DNA of 51,058 nt from Myxococcales bacterium (GTDB lineage Bacteria > Myxococcota_A > Polyangia > Palsa-1104): NCBI GenBank assembly GCA_028287105.1, contig JAQBQH010000008.1, positions 1 through 51,058 on the forward strand, in the 5' to 3' direction. The position numbers and the translations under genes are program-made. The notes beneath the pieces are model-generated. The model was not told the DNA's origin. It worked only from the letters and a program-made list of their open reading frames with translations, and made no database searches. Shown here piece by piece: positions 34,922-44,427 of the stretch (the first letter of the stretch is position 1; each line of letters begins with the position of its first letter).

Positions 34922-37900
34922 GACCGCCACTCCTCTCACGCGCGATCGTAATTAGACGCTGCAGCTCGTCGAATGCCGCGCGCGCGAGCTCCTCGATTTC
35001 CTGTGCAGGATTGCCCGATTTTCCACCACCGCCGGCGGCGGCTCCACCTTCGCCTGCGCCCGACGGTGCACCACCCGACGACGAGGCCGACGACGGTCCG
35101 CCGCCCGCAGCCGAGGCCGCGACCTGCTGCGTCGCGGACGCGATCGAGATCAGCGTCAGGTCGGCCAGCGTCACGCGATCGTCGCTCGGCGTCGCCGCTG
35201 GCTGGCTGCGCAGCGCCTCGACCATCCGCGTCGCCGAGTCGTTAGACGGTGCGCCCGAGACCAACGGTTGCGGCTGCTCGTAAAACCTCGGTGCCGCGCT
35301 GCGGGCGCCATCGCCGCCGACCGCCGCGTCCACCATGCGCAAGAACGGACGCGCCAGCTCGAGCGCTCGCGCCGCCGGTCCCGTCGGCCCGGCGCCGTTC
35401 GCCTGTCCGGCGCCATTCGCGGTCAGCGGCATCGACTGCGCCGTGCGCACGTTCGAGACGCCGCCATTGGCAGCGCTCAGGCCGTCGCCGGACGCCGCGC
35501 CACCGATCCGCGTCGCCTCGACGGCGCCGCCGGTCAACGTCATCGGCGCCGAGCGCCCGTCCGATTCGCCCGAGGCGGCGCTGCCGGTCGCGCGCAGCGC
35601 AACCCGCGCCTCGCGCGTCGCAGCAGCCGTCATCAAGGTCATCGACGGCAGATCCGCGCGCGCCGCCGTGCCGCCCGACGCCGTCGTCGCGCCGCGTGCA
35701 GGCGCCATCGTCACGAGCGTCGTCGCGCCGCTCGCGCCTGGCGCTTCGCCGGCCGCGTTGCTCGCCGCCAGCGTCGGAGAAACCGTAATCAGCGCCGGCA
35801 TCGCGCCCCACATCGGCACGCCGGGCCCCGCCTGCGCCGCCTGCTCGGCGACAGTCACCGCCGCCGGCGTGGAGAAGTCGCTCACCGCCGACGTGAACTC
35901 GGCCAGCTTCGGCCAGGTGAAGCTGCCGCGCGGCGTGCGCCCGCCCGGCAAGCGCGCCGCCGACGCATCGATCACCGTCTGCACGCTCCGCACCGTCGGG
36001 AGCGATGGCGCCACATATTCACGCGGTGCGCCGCCGCGGGCGGCGGCCGCCATCGTGCGCGGCTCCTCGGCGCGCGCAGCGTCACGCCCCGGCGCCGGTG
36101 GCGCGGGTCGCGCCGACCGCGCGCCAATCATCGGCGCGTCGAACCGCGTCGTCGTCGCCGCGCTCCGCGTCGACTCGACGCGCGTCGACTCGGCGCGCGT
36201 CGACTCGGCGCGCGTCGCCGCCTCTGGCGTCGCCGTCAACAGCGTCTGCGGTCCGACGGAGGTCGCGCGCGCCATGGACGCGAGCTCCTGCCATTCGGCT
36301 GCGTGGCGCGCCGTCACCATCTGCACCGCCGTTGCCGTCGACGGGAAGGTCGCCACCAGCGACCACTCCTCCGCGGTCAGCGCGCGCGACGCCACCGACA
36401 CGGCGGGACTCGCCGCGAAGAGCGGTCGCGGCGCCGGCATGATCGTTTCCGGCGTCGGCGTCGTCGTCGTCTCGGCGCGGCTGTCGGGCGCGGGCGTGAC
36501 CGTCGTCATCGACGGTGCCGCGCCACTCAGCATCGCGAGTCGCGCCGGATCGACGAAGTCGATCGACAGGCTGGCGGCGCGCACGCCGATGATGCCGCCC
36601 ATCTGCTCCGCCCGCAGACCGATGCCACCCGGAGCCATCGTCGCCACCGCTTCGCCGCGCGGCGACTGCGGAGCGGGCGTCAGGAGCGCCTGCGCGGCCT
36701 TCTCGGCCGGCGTCACGGCCATCATCGACTGCAGCGCGACCCGTGCCGGCGCTCGCAAGCTCGCCCCAGCCGGCGACCGCGCTTCCGTCGCAGCGACGGC
36801 GGCGACCGGCGCCAGCGACTGAACCGACTGCAGCGACAGCGGCGCCGTCGCCCGGATCGCCTGGACGCCGACGAGCTTGTCCATGAACTCAGACATGCGC
36901 GCCGGCCCGGTGGCAGCGCGAACCTGCGGCTCGGGCGCCGACGTGACGTAGGTCGGCGAAATCGTCGCCACCGCGCGTGCCGGTGTCGTCGACGTCGCAC
37001 CCCAGGCCGCGCTCACGCGCGCATCGACCGCAGCGCCGAGCTGCTCGAAGCGCGCTGCGATGGCGCCCGGTCGCCACGATGCCGCAGGCGCAGCCGGCGA
37101 ATACGTCGACGCGACAACCGGCGCGATCGTACGCGGCGCAGCCGTCGTGTTCGTCGACGCGACCGCCGGACTTGCGGTCGCGGACGTCATCGCCACCGCC
37201 GCCGGAGCGTCTGTCGGCGGGCGCTCCGGTGCAGCGGTGACGAACGAGCGAGCCGGGACACGCGCGCTGAGCGGCGGCGGCGCAATCGCAGTCGCGACCG
37301 GCGCGGCCGGCAGCGGCGCGGCGTCGAACGCGCTCTGCACGCCAACCAGGCGCGCCACGAACTCGGCCACGCGCTGCGCCATTGGCGGCAACGTCGACAG
37401 CAATCGCGGATCGGGAAGCGCCGCGCTGAAGGCGGACGTTGCCACGGCAGGCGGCACGTAGGTCGGCGCTGCCGGCGACATGACGGACTGCGACACCGGC
37501 GCGCTCGTCGAGATCGGCGCGGCCGGCGTTGGCCGCGGCGCCGCGACGGGAGCGAGGGGCGCGCCAACGGCACGACCGGCCGGCATCGGTGCGCGCTCGA
37601 CCTCGGCAGGCGCCACGAACACATAGCTACCCGTCGTGCGCGGCTGCTCGACCGGAGTCGTGACCGCACGCAGCTGCGCATCGACCCAAGCCGTATGCGA
37701 CAGCGCGCGCGCCAACGGCGTCGACGGACGCGCGGTGGGTACCACCGCCATCGGCGGCGGCGCGGGCGCGAACTCGCGCAACCCGAGCGCCTCGACGACG
37801 CGAACATCTGCCTCGGTGACGCTGCTGATACCTGACGACGACGTCGCCGTGACGTCTTGAGCGGATGGCCGTTCCGCCGCCGGTGCGACCTGCGTCGTGA

Positions 37901-38414
37901 CCGTCGGCTGCTGCGCGCTGCTCGTCGGCGGCGTCGATGTCGTGCGGCGCGGCGGCGCGCTCGCCGGCGCTTCACTGCTGCGCTCGACCACCTCGGGCGG
38001 CGCGGTCAGGGCGGTGCGCGGGATCGAAGCGCCTCGGTCGGCTGCCGGCGTCACGCGCAGCGGCGTCGCGGCCGGGGCCGAGCGCGGCTGGCTCGCGGCG
38101 GCAGAAATCGTTTCGTCCTCGACGTCGGCCGACGTCTCGGCGGCGACCTCGTACCACGGCCGCGGCATCACCATGCCGTATCCGCCGCGCTCGGCCGCGC
38201 GCATGGGCGGTCGCTCGCCCGCCACGACGAAGCCGCTCGCCGTCGGTGAATGGGCCCCCGTCCAGCTCCCCACCACGCGGTCCGCGAACGACAATGCGCG
38301 CGCGCCGATCGTCCGCACCGGCGCCGCCACCCGACGCGCGAGCAACGTCGCTGCACGCTCGAGGGCCGCGACCGTACGCGGAACGAAGATCGGCATGTTG
38401 CCGCGCTCGGCCAT
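34914..38414 (-). CDS. Giant Pro/Ala/Thr-rich disordered protein of the eCIS
   Basis: Protein of 1166 residues with extreme Ala/Pro/Thr/Ser/Arg bias and no recognisable domain. The N-terminus has a short amphipathic region (VAALERAATLLARRVAAPVR) and the last ~40 residues form a charged helix (QEIEELARAAFDELQRLI, then ARERSGGHG) that looks like a docking tail. In between, the chain carries recurring motifs of the form (M/V)xF(V/M)(D/A)(K/R)LVGVQ preceded by hydrophobic residues (for example EFVARLVGVQ and EFMDKLVGVQ). It lies between tube 2 and the LysM protein. Nothing else in the locus resembles a tape measure, so this could be a length ruler, an inner cargo, or a surface polymer; the sequence does not decide. 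Reading-frame integrity over 3.5 kb and start/stop coupling to both neighbours support it being real. Confidence 0.85.
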   Translation of the reverse strand: MAERGNMPIFVPRTVAALERAATLLARRVAAPVRTIGARALSFADRVVGSWTGAHSPTASGFVVAGERPPMRAAERGGYGMVMPRPWYEVAAETSADVEDETISAAASQPRSAPAATPLRVTPAADRGASIPRTALTAPPEVVERSSEAPASAPPRRTTSTPPTSSAQQPTVTTQVAPAAERPSAQDVTATSSSGISSVTEADVRVVEALGLREFAPAPPPMAVVPTARPSTPLARALSHTAWVDAQLRAVTTPVEQPRTTGSYVFVAPAEVERAPMPAGRAVGAPLAPVAAPRPTPAAPISTSAPVSQSVMSPAAPTYVPPAVATSAFSAALPDPRLLSTLPPMAQRVAEFVARLVGVQSAFDAAPLPAAPVATAIAPPPLSARVPARSFVTAAPERPPTDAPAAVAMTSATASPAVASTNTTAAPRTIAPVVASTYSPAAPAASWRPGAIAARFEQLGAAVDARVSAAWGATSTTPARAVATISPTYVTSAPEPQVRAATGPARMSEFMDKLVGVQAIRATAPLSLQSVQSLAPVAAVAATEARSPAGASLRAPARVALQSMMAVTPAEKAAQALLTPAPQSPRGEAVATMAPGGIGLRAEQMGGIIGVRAASLSIDFVDPARLAMLSGAAPSMTTVTPAPDSRAETTTTPTPETIMPAPRPLFAASPAVSVASRALTAEEWSLVATFPSTATAVQMVTARHAAEWQELASMARATSVGPQTLLTATPEAATRAESTRAESTRVESTRSAATTTRFDAPMIGARSARPAPPAPGRDAARAEEPRTMAAAARGGAPREYVAPSLPTVRSVQTVIDASAARLPGGRTPRGSFTWPKLAEFTSAVSDFSTPAAVTVAEQAAQAGPGVPMWGAMPALITVSPTLAASNAAGEAPGASGATTLVTMAPARGATTASGGTAARADLPSMTLMTAAATREARVALRATGSAASGESDGRSAPMTLTGGAVEATRIGGAASGDGLSAANGGVSNVRTAQSMPLTANGAGQANGAGPTGPAARALELARPFLRMVDAAVGGDGARSAAPRFYEQPQPLVSGAPSNDSATRMVEALRSQPAATPSDDRVTLADLTLISIASATQQVAASAAGGGPSSASSSGGAPSGAGEGGAAAGGGGKSGNPAQEIEELARAAFDELQRLITIARERSGGHG
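36165..36218 (-). repeat. 15-bp tandem repeat in the Pro/Ala/Thr-rich gene
   Basis: About three and a half copies of a 15-bp unit (gcgcgtcgactcggc on the plus strand), encoding (T-R-A/V-E-S) pentapeptides. The unit is a multiple of three, so copy-number change would keep the frame. Locally variable length is expected. Confidence 0.75.
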
Positions 38415-38417
38415 TGG

Positions 38418-38963
38418 CTACTTGTTGCCCTCGGAGCCCGCCAGCATGATCAGCCCCTCGTGCGCGATCTCGATCGACTCGATCGAGACCTCGTTCTTCG
38501 AGGCATCGAAGTCCGGCCCTTCCCACTTGCAGACCCAGCCCGACGTGAACACCCACTTGGCCGTCGCGCCGTTGGGACCCATCTGCGTGATGGTTCCACT
38601 GAAGCGGCTCGGCGTCTGACGGCCCTTCTTGCTCTCGCTCTTTGTCTTGGCCGGGGTGCCCGAATCGTTCAGGAACCTCTGACGCAGCGACCACAAGAAT
38701 GACGTGGGACCCGCCAAGCCCTGCTTGAGCACGATGTTGGGAAACTTCGTTCGGCCGATCAGCTTACGCGTCGTGGTGTTGAAGCCACCCTCCTCGAGCT
38801 CCACGACGCCCGATTCGGACTTCAACCCACCGCAGCTGCGAAACGGAATCGACTCCGGCGCACCGTCGACGTGCAGGTCGACGCGGAAGTAGTAGGCGCC
38901 GAACGCCTCGTACCGTTTGCCCGGGCTCTTTCCACCACCGTTCGAATCGTTCTTCTGGCCCAT
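38418..38963 (-). CDS. Tail tube protein, gp19 family (tube 2)
   Basis: Protein of 181 residues matching the T4 gp19/Afp1-Afp5 tube family: YYFRVDLHVDGAPESIPFRSCGGLKSES, VELEEGGFNTTTRKLIGRTKFPNIVLKQGL and the C-terminal WKWEGPDFDASKNEVSIESIEIAHEGL in which CKWEGPDFDA is typical. It forms the hexameric-ring inner tube. GGCGGAG lies 6 nt before the ATG, within the end of sheath 2, 3 nt upstream. Usual family length is 150-180 residues. Confidence 0.92.
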   Translation of the reverse strand: MGQKNDSNGGGKSPGKRYEAFGAYYFRVDLHVDGAPESIPFRSCGGLKSESGVVELEEGGFNTTTRKLIGRTKFPNIVLKQGLAGPTSFLWSLRQRFLNDSGTPAKTKSESKKGRQTPSRFSGTITQMGPNGATAKWVFTSGWVCKWEGPDFDASKNEVSIESIEIAHEGLIMLAGSEGNK

Positions 38964-38966
38964 CGA

Positions 38967-40751
38967 CTACTCCGCCTGCGACGCGTGGTCGCTCATCTTC
39001 TGCACGACGTTGAAGACGATGTATTCCGCCGGAATCGCGGGCGCGACACCGATCTCCATCACCATGCGCCCGGCAGCGCGTTCCTCGTCGGTGTTCGTGC
39101 TCGCGTTGCAGCGCGCGAAGTACGACTCCTCCGGCGAGTTGCCGGCGAAGAAGCCATCGGCCCACAGCCGCTTCAAGAACTCGTCGACGTCGCGGGTCAG
39201 GCGCTCCCAGGTGCGCGGGTCGTTCGGCTCGAACGACGCCCACTGCGTGCCCTCTTCGAGCGAACGCCGCAGCATGATGAACAGCCGGCGAACGTTGATG
39301 AACCGCCAATCGGGATCATCGGCCGTCGTGCGCGCGCCCCAGACCCGAATCCCGCGGCCCGGGAATCCGCGCACCGCGTTGATGCCGTCGGCGTTCAACA
39401 GGCCGAGGTGATCCTCGTTCATGTTGAGCATCAGCCCGACCGCGCCGGTGATGACCTCGTTGGCAGGCGCCTTGTGCACGCCTTCCTGCGTGTCACAGCG
39501 AGCAAACACACCGGCGACGTGCCCCGACGGCGGACACATGCTCAGCACCGATCCCGCCGAGTCGATCGTAATCCACGGGTAGTACATCGCCGCGTACGAC
39601 GAGTTGAGCCGGCGGCGCCACTTGCGCACCTCTTCCAGGTCCTTCGTCGGCGGCGCGTCGAGAATGGCGAACCGATCCTTGAGGTTCTCGCACAGATCGA
39701 TCATCGCATCTTGGACGCGCTGGACGTCGCGGTCGGCCTGCGGGCCCGGCGTCCTCTGATACGCGACCATGATGTCGGGCACGGCGAGCAGCGCCACCTG
39801 CTCGACGGCGCCGAGCGCCATCAGCCCGGTACGGTCGTCGGGTCCGTGATCGTGGCCGACGAAATCTTCCGAGGTCAGCACCTCGATGCCGTCGCGCCCG
39901 CCGGCCAGCTTTGCCGCGGGCTCGGCCTGCGGCAAGTTGTGCGGCAGCGGCGCCGCCGACAGCGAATCTTCGAGACGAATCAAATGCGATTCGCCATTGA
40001 TGATGCGCGGCGCATAACGTCGCGAGAGCGGCGACATTTGCAAGCCGCGGAACACCTCGCGGCGATCCTTCAGCGACGCGAACACCTCGAACTCGAGCAC
40101 TTCGAGGTAGGTGGGACCGGCGGCGCGATAACGGCGCACGATCGGAGTCGCCGACGCCCACTTGATCATCCGGTCGTCGACGTCGGTGACGATGACGTAA
40201 TCGGAGTTCTCGCGGTCATAGATGCGCACCAGCGATCCGCGCTCGAAACCCTTGGCGGTATTGACGCGCGCCTCGCCCGAACCGACTTCCAGATCGAGCG
40301 TGAGCAGCGTCTTGGCCGCGGTCGTCTGGGCGAAGCGCACCCAGATGTTGTTGCCCCAGCGCCCCTCGTTCATCGAGCGCACACGCAAGGTCGGCTTGTC
40401 CCAACCGTCCTTGACGATGCGCTCGGCGCACGACGCATGCTCCGGCCCCGGCGTCACCTTGCCGTCGGTGTCGGCCTTGGCGCGATGGGCGACGCGCACC
40501 ACGTAGCAGGAGACGCCGCCGTTGAGGAAGAATCCCTCGACGGCGCGCGCCAGGTAGCTCTCGTTCGAGTGTCCGTAGATGTCGAGGAACTCGTTCCAAC
40601 CGCCCAGCAGCACCGGCTCGTCCAGCGGACCGCGCGCAGCGAGGCCGACGAAACCCGCCACGCGAGTGTCGGAGACCGTGAGCGGCTTGGCGCGCGGCTC
40701 GTCAGCAGCGGGGTAAACGCCGGGGGGCCGAATTTCTCTCACCGCTCTCAT
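38967..40751 (-). CDS. Contractile sheath protein 2
   Basis: Phage-tail sheath family protein of 594 residues. Start REIRPPGVYPAADE, VAGFVGLAARGPLDEPVLLGGWNEF, FFLNGGVSCYVVRV; central AAMYYPWITIDSAG, PPSGHVAGVFARCDTQEGVHKAPANE; C-terminal INAVRGFPGRGIRVWGARTT, RFINVRRLFIMLRRSLEEGTQW, all family hallmarks. A ~150-residue insert distinguishes it from sheath 1. In eCIS two to three sheath paralogues occupy different levels of the tail, and the longer one often decorates the baseplate-proximal ring. It starts 33 nt after the chaperone frameshift product ends. Confidence 0.95.
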   Translation of the reverse strand: MRAVREIRPPGVYPAADEPRAKPLTVSDTRVAGFVGLAARGPLDEPVLLGGWNEFLDIYGHSNESYLARAVEGFFLNGGVSCYVVRVAHRAKADTDGKVTPGPEHASCAERIVKDGWDKPTLRVRSMNEGRWGNNIWVRFAQTTAAKTLLTLDLEVGSGEARVNTAKGFERGSLVRIYDRENSDYVIVTDVDDRMIKWASATPIVRRYRAAGPTYLEVLEFEVFASLKDRREVFRGLQMSPLSRRYAPRIINGESHLIRLEDSLSAAPLPHNLPQAEPAAKLAGGRDGIEVLTSEDFVGHDHGPDDRTGLMALGAVEQVALLAVPDIMVAYQRTPGPQADRDVQRVQDAMIDLCENLKDRFAILDAPPTKDLEEVRKWRRRLNSSYAAMYYPWITIDSAGSVLSMCPPSGHVAGVFARCDTQEGVHKAPANEVITGAVGLMLNMNEDHLGLLNADGINAVRGFPGRGIRVWGARTTADDPDWRFINVRRLFIMLRRSLEEGTQWASFEPNDPRTWERLTRDVDEFLKRLWADGFFAGNSPEESYFARCNASTNTDEERAAGRMVMEIGVAPAIPAEYIVFNVVQKMSDHASQAE

Positions 40752-40784
40752 CGTCGTCCGCTCGCTCCTCTTGTCCGCTGCCCG

Positions 40785-40955
40785 CTAGCCCCGTTTTCTG
40801 GCTTCGTTGATCTCTTTGTTGATCCTCGCAATTTCACGCAGCCAGATATGACGTTCGTCGTGTTCCATGCTCAAGACGTCGTCGAGCGACCAGTGAAAGT
40901 GGTACGCGATGTAGGCTACCTCCTGGTAAATCTGCTCCAGGGGGTAGCTTGCTAT
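40785..40955 (-). CDS. DUF6760/gpE'-like extension reached by -1 frameshift
   Basis: This 56-codon stretch (YPLEQIYQEVAYIAYHFHW ... EHDERHIWLREIARIN) resembles DUF6760, the small eCIS protein at the Afp6 position, and the gpE' part of P2 tail chaperones (IAFIFHW). It has no usable start: its first conserved residues follow ATA (40953-40955), which overlaps the TAG of the upstream frame, and the nearest in-frame ATG (41024) is deep in that upstream gene. A -1 slip on the heptamer at 40955-40961 fuses it to the 127-residue upstream protein to give a product of 183 residues. Independent initiation at ATA or from 41024 remains possible but less likely. Confidence 0.8.
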   Translation of the reverse strand: MASYPLEQIYQEVAYIAYHFHWSLDDVLSMEHDERHIWLREIARINKEINEARKRG

Positions 40956-40961
40956 CCCCCC
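40915..40961 (-). promoter_or_regulatory. Programmed -1 ribosomal frameshift signal
   Basis: On the minus strand: slippery heptamer G-GGG-GGA (40961 to 40955, spaced in the zero frame), the zero-frame TAG immediately after it (40954-40952), a 6-nt spacer ending at 40949, then a stem-loop with 12-bp arms (40948-40937 and 40926-40915, one C.A mismatch) and a 10-nt loop. Slippage leads straight into the DUF6760-like frame. Slippery site, spacing and stem are as in known bacterial/phage -1 sites such as lambda gpG/gpGT. Confidence 0.8.
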
Positions 40962-41335
40962 TGGCCGGCAGCGCCGCCACCCCCGAGAAGGTCGACGTCG
41001 AACTCCGTCTGACACGAGGGACATTTGGCGTGCACCTTCGGCGCGCCTTCCTCGTTGATCCGCCGGTAGAACTCCTGCAGATACGCCAGATCGGTCGAAA
41101 ACAGGTTCTCGATGATGTCCGTGTCGATGTACTTGATGTCGCCGAGCTTGGTGATGACCCGCGACAGCAGGATGATCACCAGGTACGCGCGGTTCGACTG
41201 GACTCGATAGTCCTGTAGCGGAACGATTTCGTCCTTCGCCGTCGCCAGGCGCATGACGCCCGTGCGATGGAGGTTCCCCTCGGAGTCGACGAACCCCTTG
41301 GGCAACGTGAACGGGTACTCGGTCTGAAAGGCCAT
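40952..41335 (-). CDS. eCIS tail-assembly-chaperone-like protein (zero-frame product)
   Basis: Protein of 127 residues: EYPFTLPKGFVDSEGNLHRTGVMRLATAKDEI at the start, SNRAYLVIILLSRVITKLGDIKYI, helix IIENLFSTDLAYLQEFYRRINEE and a C-terminal CPSCQTEFDVD knuckle before a Gly-rich end. The LATAKDEI ... RAYLVIILLSRVI pattern is that of phage tail-assembly/peptide families that accompany small DUF6760 proteins in eCIS. It ends at TAG 40952. In phages, the equivalent of this protein and its frameshifted longer form bind the tape-measure protein during tail assembly. Confidence 0.85.
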   Translation of the reverse strand: MAFQTEYPFTLPKGFVDSEGNLHRTGVMRLATAKDEIVPLQDYRVQSNRAYLVIILLSRVITKLGDIKYIDTDIIENLFSTDLAYLQEFYRRINEEGAPKVHAKCPSCQTEFDVDLLGGGGAAGQGG

Positions 41336-41392
41336 AACCTAGTCCTCTCCGGCGACCCGGACTCCAGGCCCGGGCCGCCGTGCAGAACTGCT

Positions 41393-42319
41393 TTACGACC
41401 AGACGGCGTCGCCCTCAGCCTTGAAGGTGATCTGCTCGCAATACATCTCGCATTTGACGCGTCGAATGTTCTCGCTGTGCGCCTCGACCTTTTCCGGCGT
41501 CATCTTGAAGATGCCGAGGCCCTTGAACTCGAGCGTGAAGAGCGGCTTGAGGTCGGAGGACAGGTACTGCAACGACCCCGTCTTCTCCTTGTCGTTGGAG
41601 TTGTGCCCCTTGATCACGAAGTCCTCGTGCCACTCGTACAGCTTGTCGGCGAACGCCTCCGACAGCGTGATGACGAGGTTGGGAAACTCGATGTGCGCCG
41701 GCTCCTTCTGGCAGTCGCGCAGCTCGCCGACGGGATTTTCGACGACCTTCTGCTTGATCGTCAGAGCCTCGACCTTGTTGACGTGCTTGCACGCGTCACC
41801 GAGGCCGTCGATTTCGAGCTTGAAGTTCGCCGGCAGCCACTTCTTCTGCTGGCCCTTGCCGAGCTCGCCCTTGATGTTCGCGCCGGTCTTCGAAATCATG
41901 CGCGTGTACTCGGGAGCGAACTTGATCGTCATCTTCGCCGCGTCCTTGGACGAAGCGTCGAGCGCCGGGAAGCCGACCTCGGTGACGAGCGCCTGGAAGA
42001 AGTTGAGACGACCAACTTCCTTGTGGTTGAAGTCGGCCGTGATGACCGCACCGTCGAAGCGCGTGACCTTGTGGTCGATCGACGCCTGGACCCACTCGTA
42101 GAAGGACTTCGACATCGACGTGCCGCAGTTGACGCTGATGTCTTCGTACTTCACTCCGGCGATGTGCTTGTGCTGGATGAGATCGGAGCCCACCTTCTCG
42201 GTGACGACGTCCGCCGTAGCGTGACCGCCTTCAATCGAGGAGACCCAGCCGGCGAAGTCGCCGTTGAGGTCCAGGGCGAATTTGCCTGCTGTATATGCGC
42301 GCTTGTCGTTCGTGGCCAT
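41393..42319 (-). CDS. Double-domain gp19-like tube protein (tube 1)
   Basis: Protein of 308 residues. Residues ~1-140 match the T4 gp19 tube family (FALDLNGDFAGWVSSIEGGHA, GVKYEDISVNCGTSMSKSFYEWV, AKMTIKFAPEY). Residues ~150-308 appear to be a second, diverged gp19-like unit (FKLEIDGLGDACKHVNKVEALTIKQK, LYEWHEDFVIKGHNSN, GLGIFKMTPEKVEAHSENIRRVK). A single tube domain is the norm in eCIS; tandem fusion is unusual. GGGAGGG precedes ATG 42319. The gene follows a strong terminator, so its level may differ from that of sheath 1. Confidence 0.86.
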   Translation of the reverse strand: MATNDKRAYTAGKFALDLNGDFAGWVSSIEGGHATADVVTEKVGSDLIQHKHIAGVKYEDISVNCGTSMSKSFYEWVQASIDHKVTRFDGAVITADFNHKEVGRLNFFQALVTEVGFPALDASSKDAAKMTIKFAPEYTRMISKTGANIKGELGKGQQKKWLPANFKLEIDGLGDACKHVNKVEALTIKQKVVENPVGELRDCQKEPAHIEFPNLVITLSEAFADKLYEWHEDFVIKGHNSNDKEKTGSLQYLSSDLKPLFTLEFKGLGIFKMTPEKVEAHSENIRRVKCEMYCEQITFKAEGDAVWS

Positions 42320-42336
42320 GTTCCCTCCCAAAAATC

Positions 42337-42373
42337 ACGAGGCGGGGATCTCCCTATGAGATCCCCGCCTCGT
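42337..42373 (-). terminator. Strong intrinsic terminator between sheath 1 and tube 1
   Basis: Perfect 16-bp stem (42337-42352 with 42358-42373), 5-nt loop, and a TTTTT tract on the minus strand directly after the stem (42334-42330). It begins 7 nt after the sheath-1 stop codon. It is the only strong rho-independent terminator seen in the window and lies inside the presumed operon, just before the GGGAGGG site of tube 1. Confidence 0.9.
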
Positions 42374-42379
42374 TAGTTG

Positions 42380-43636
<1,257 letters not shown>

Positions 43637-43748
43637 GATTCTGCCCCTCCATCTATGAGTCAGCGAGTGCGCCACTCCCGCTGCCCGCAGATGCGCGCCC
43701 CATTGCACGCCCTGCAGGATGGTTATCGGCGACCAACAACAAAAGTTG

Positions 43749-44384
43749 CTAGCGTTTCACCTTGTTCAGCTTATTGAGGTCGAAAAAGCGGACGTCCTTC
43801 TCCTGAACCCTGCGAATTTCCACCTCTCCTGCCGGATAGATGGGAACCGTGGTCCAGCACTGAATGGCCGGCTTCATGGGCTGGTTGATGCTCGCCCAGA
43901 AGCGGCTGAGGACGCCTTCGTCCAGCTTTTGCGACAGCTGCAAGGGAAGTGTCGAGTCCGGGCGCCAGGAGTCGCCCTTCAAGTCCGGACCGCTGACACT
44001 GGGATGCTCGAGGAGACCTTTGATCGCGCCGCCCATGAGGAGCTGCTCCTCCTCCGGCGTCTGCGCCCAGGTCGAAATCAGATAGTCGAGGCGGACCCAC
44101 AGCGGCATGTCGCGCGCGACCTCGCGCGTGCGTCCGTCGGCGCCGACCACGGTCTCGAGAAATTGACCGGTGCGGTTGGTGCCCAGTCCTTCGTCGTCGA
44201 GCGAGATGTTGTAGAGGTAGACGCAGACCGCGGGGAGCTTGCCTTCGATCGCTTCTTGCTTAGGTGCTGCTACGACGAGGTGAACGCGCTTATAGCCGCT
44301 CTCTTTGAACACCGTCTGTAGAAGCTGGCCCAACGTCTCGCCCGCTTCCTTGATGACGTGGTGTTGCCCCGTCGGTGTAGCCAT
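43749..44384 (-). CDS. DUF4255 tail terminator/cap protein (Afp16/Pvc16-like)
   Basis: Protein of 211 residues of the DUF4255 (Pvc16 N-terminal) family, which caps the tube and sheath. GETLGQLLQTVFKE, PAVCVYLYNISLDDEGLGTN, PLWVRLDYLISTWAQTPEEEQLLMGGAIK are typical. It is the first gene of the eCIS operon. ATG 44384 is chosen (GGGGGAG 5-6 nt upstream); GTG at 44390 is the alternative. Most eCIS place this gene last; here it is first. Confidence 0.92.
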   Translation of the reverse strand: MATPTGQHHVIKEAGETLGQLLQTVFKESGYKRVHLVVAAPKQEAIEGKLPAVCVYLYNISLDDEGLGTNRTGQFLETVVGADGRTREVARDMPLWVRLDYLISTWAQTPEEEQLLMGGAIKGLLEHPSVSGPDLKGDSWRPDSTLPLQLSQKLDEGVLSRFWASINQPMKPAIQCWTTVPIYPAGEVEIRRVQEKDVRFFDLNKLNKVKR

Positions 44385-44427
44385 TGTCACTCCCCCAGCC
44401 TACGCTCGCAGTCCGCGCAGGCGCTCG

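Noticed and set aside
40953-40955. ATA as a genuine start codon for the DUF6760-like segment (ATAG overlap with the upstream stop)
   Set aside because: AUA initiation is very rare and no correctly spaced ribosome binding site precedes it; the slippery heptamer and stem-loop give a better explanation.
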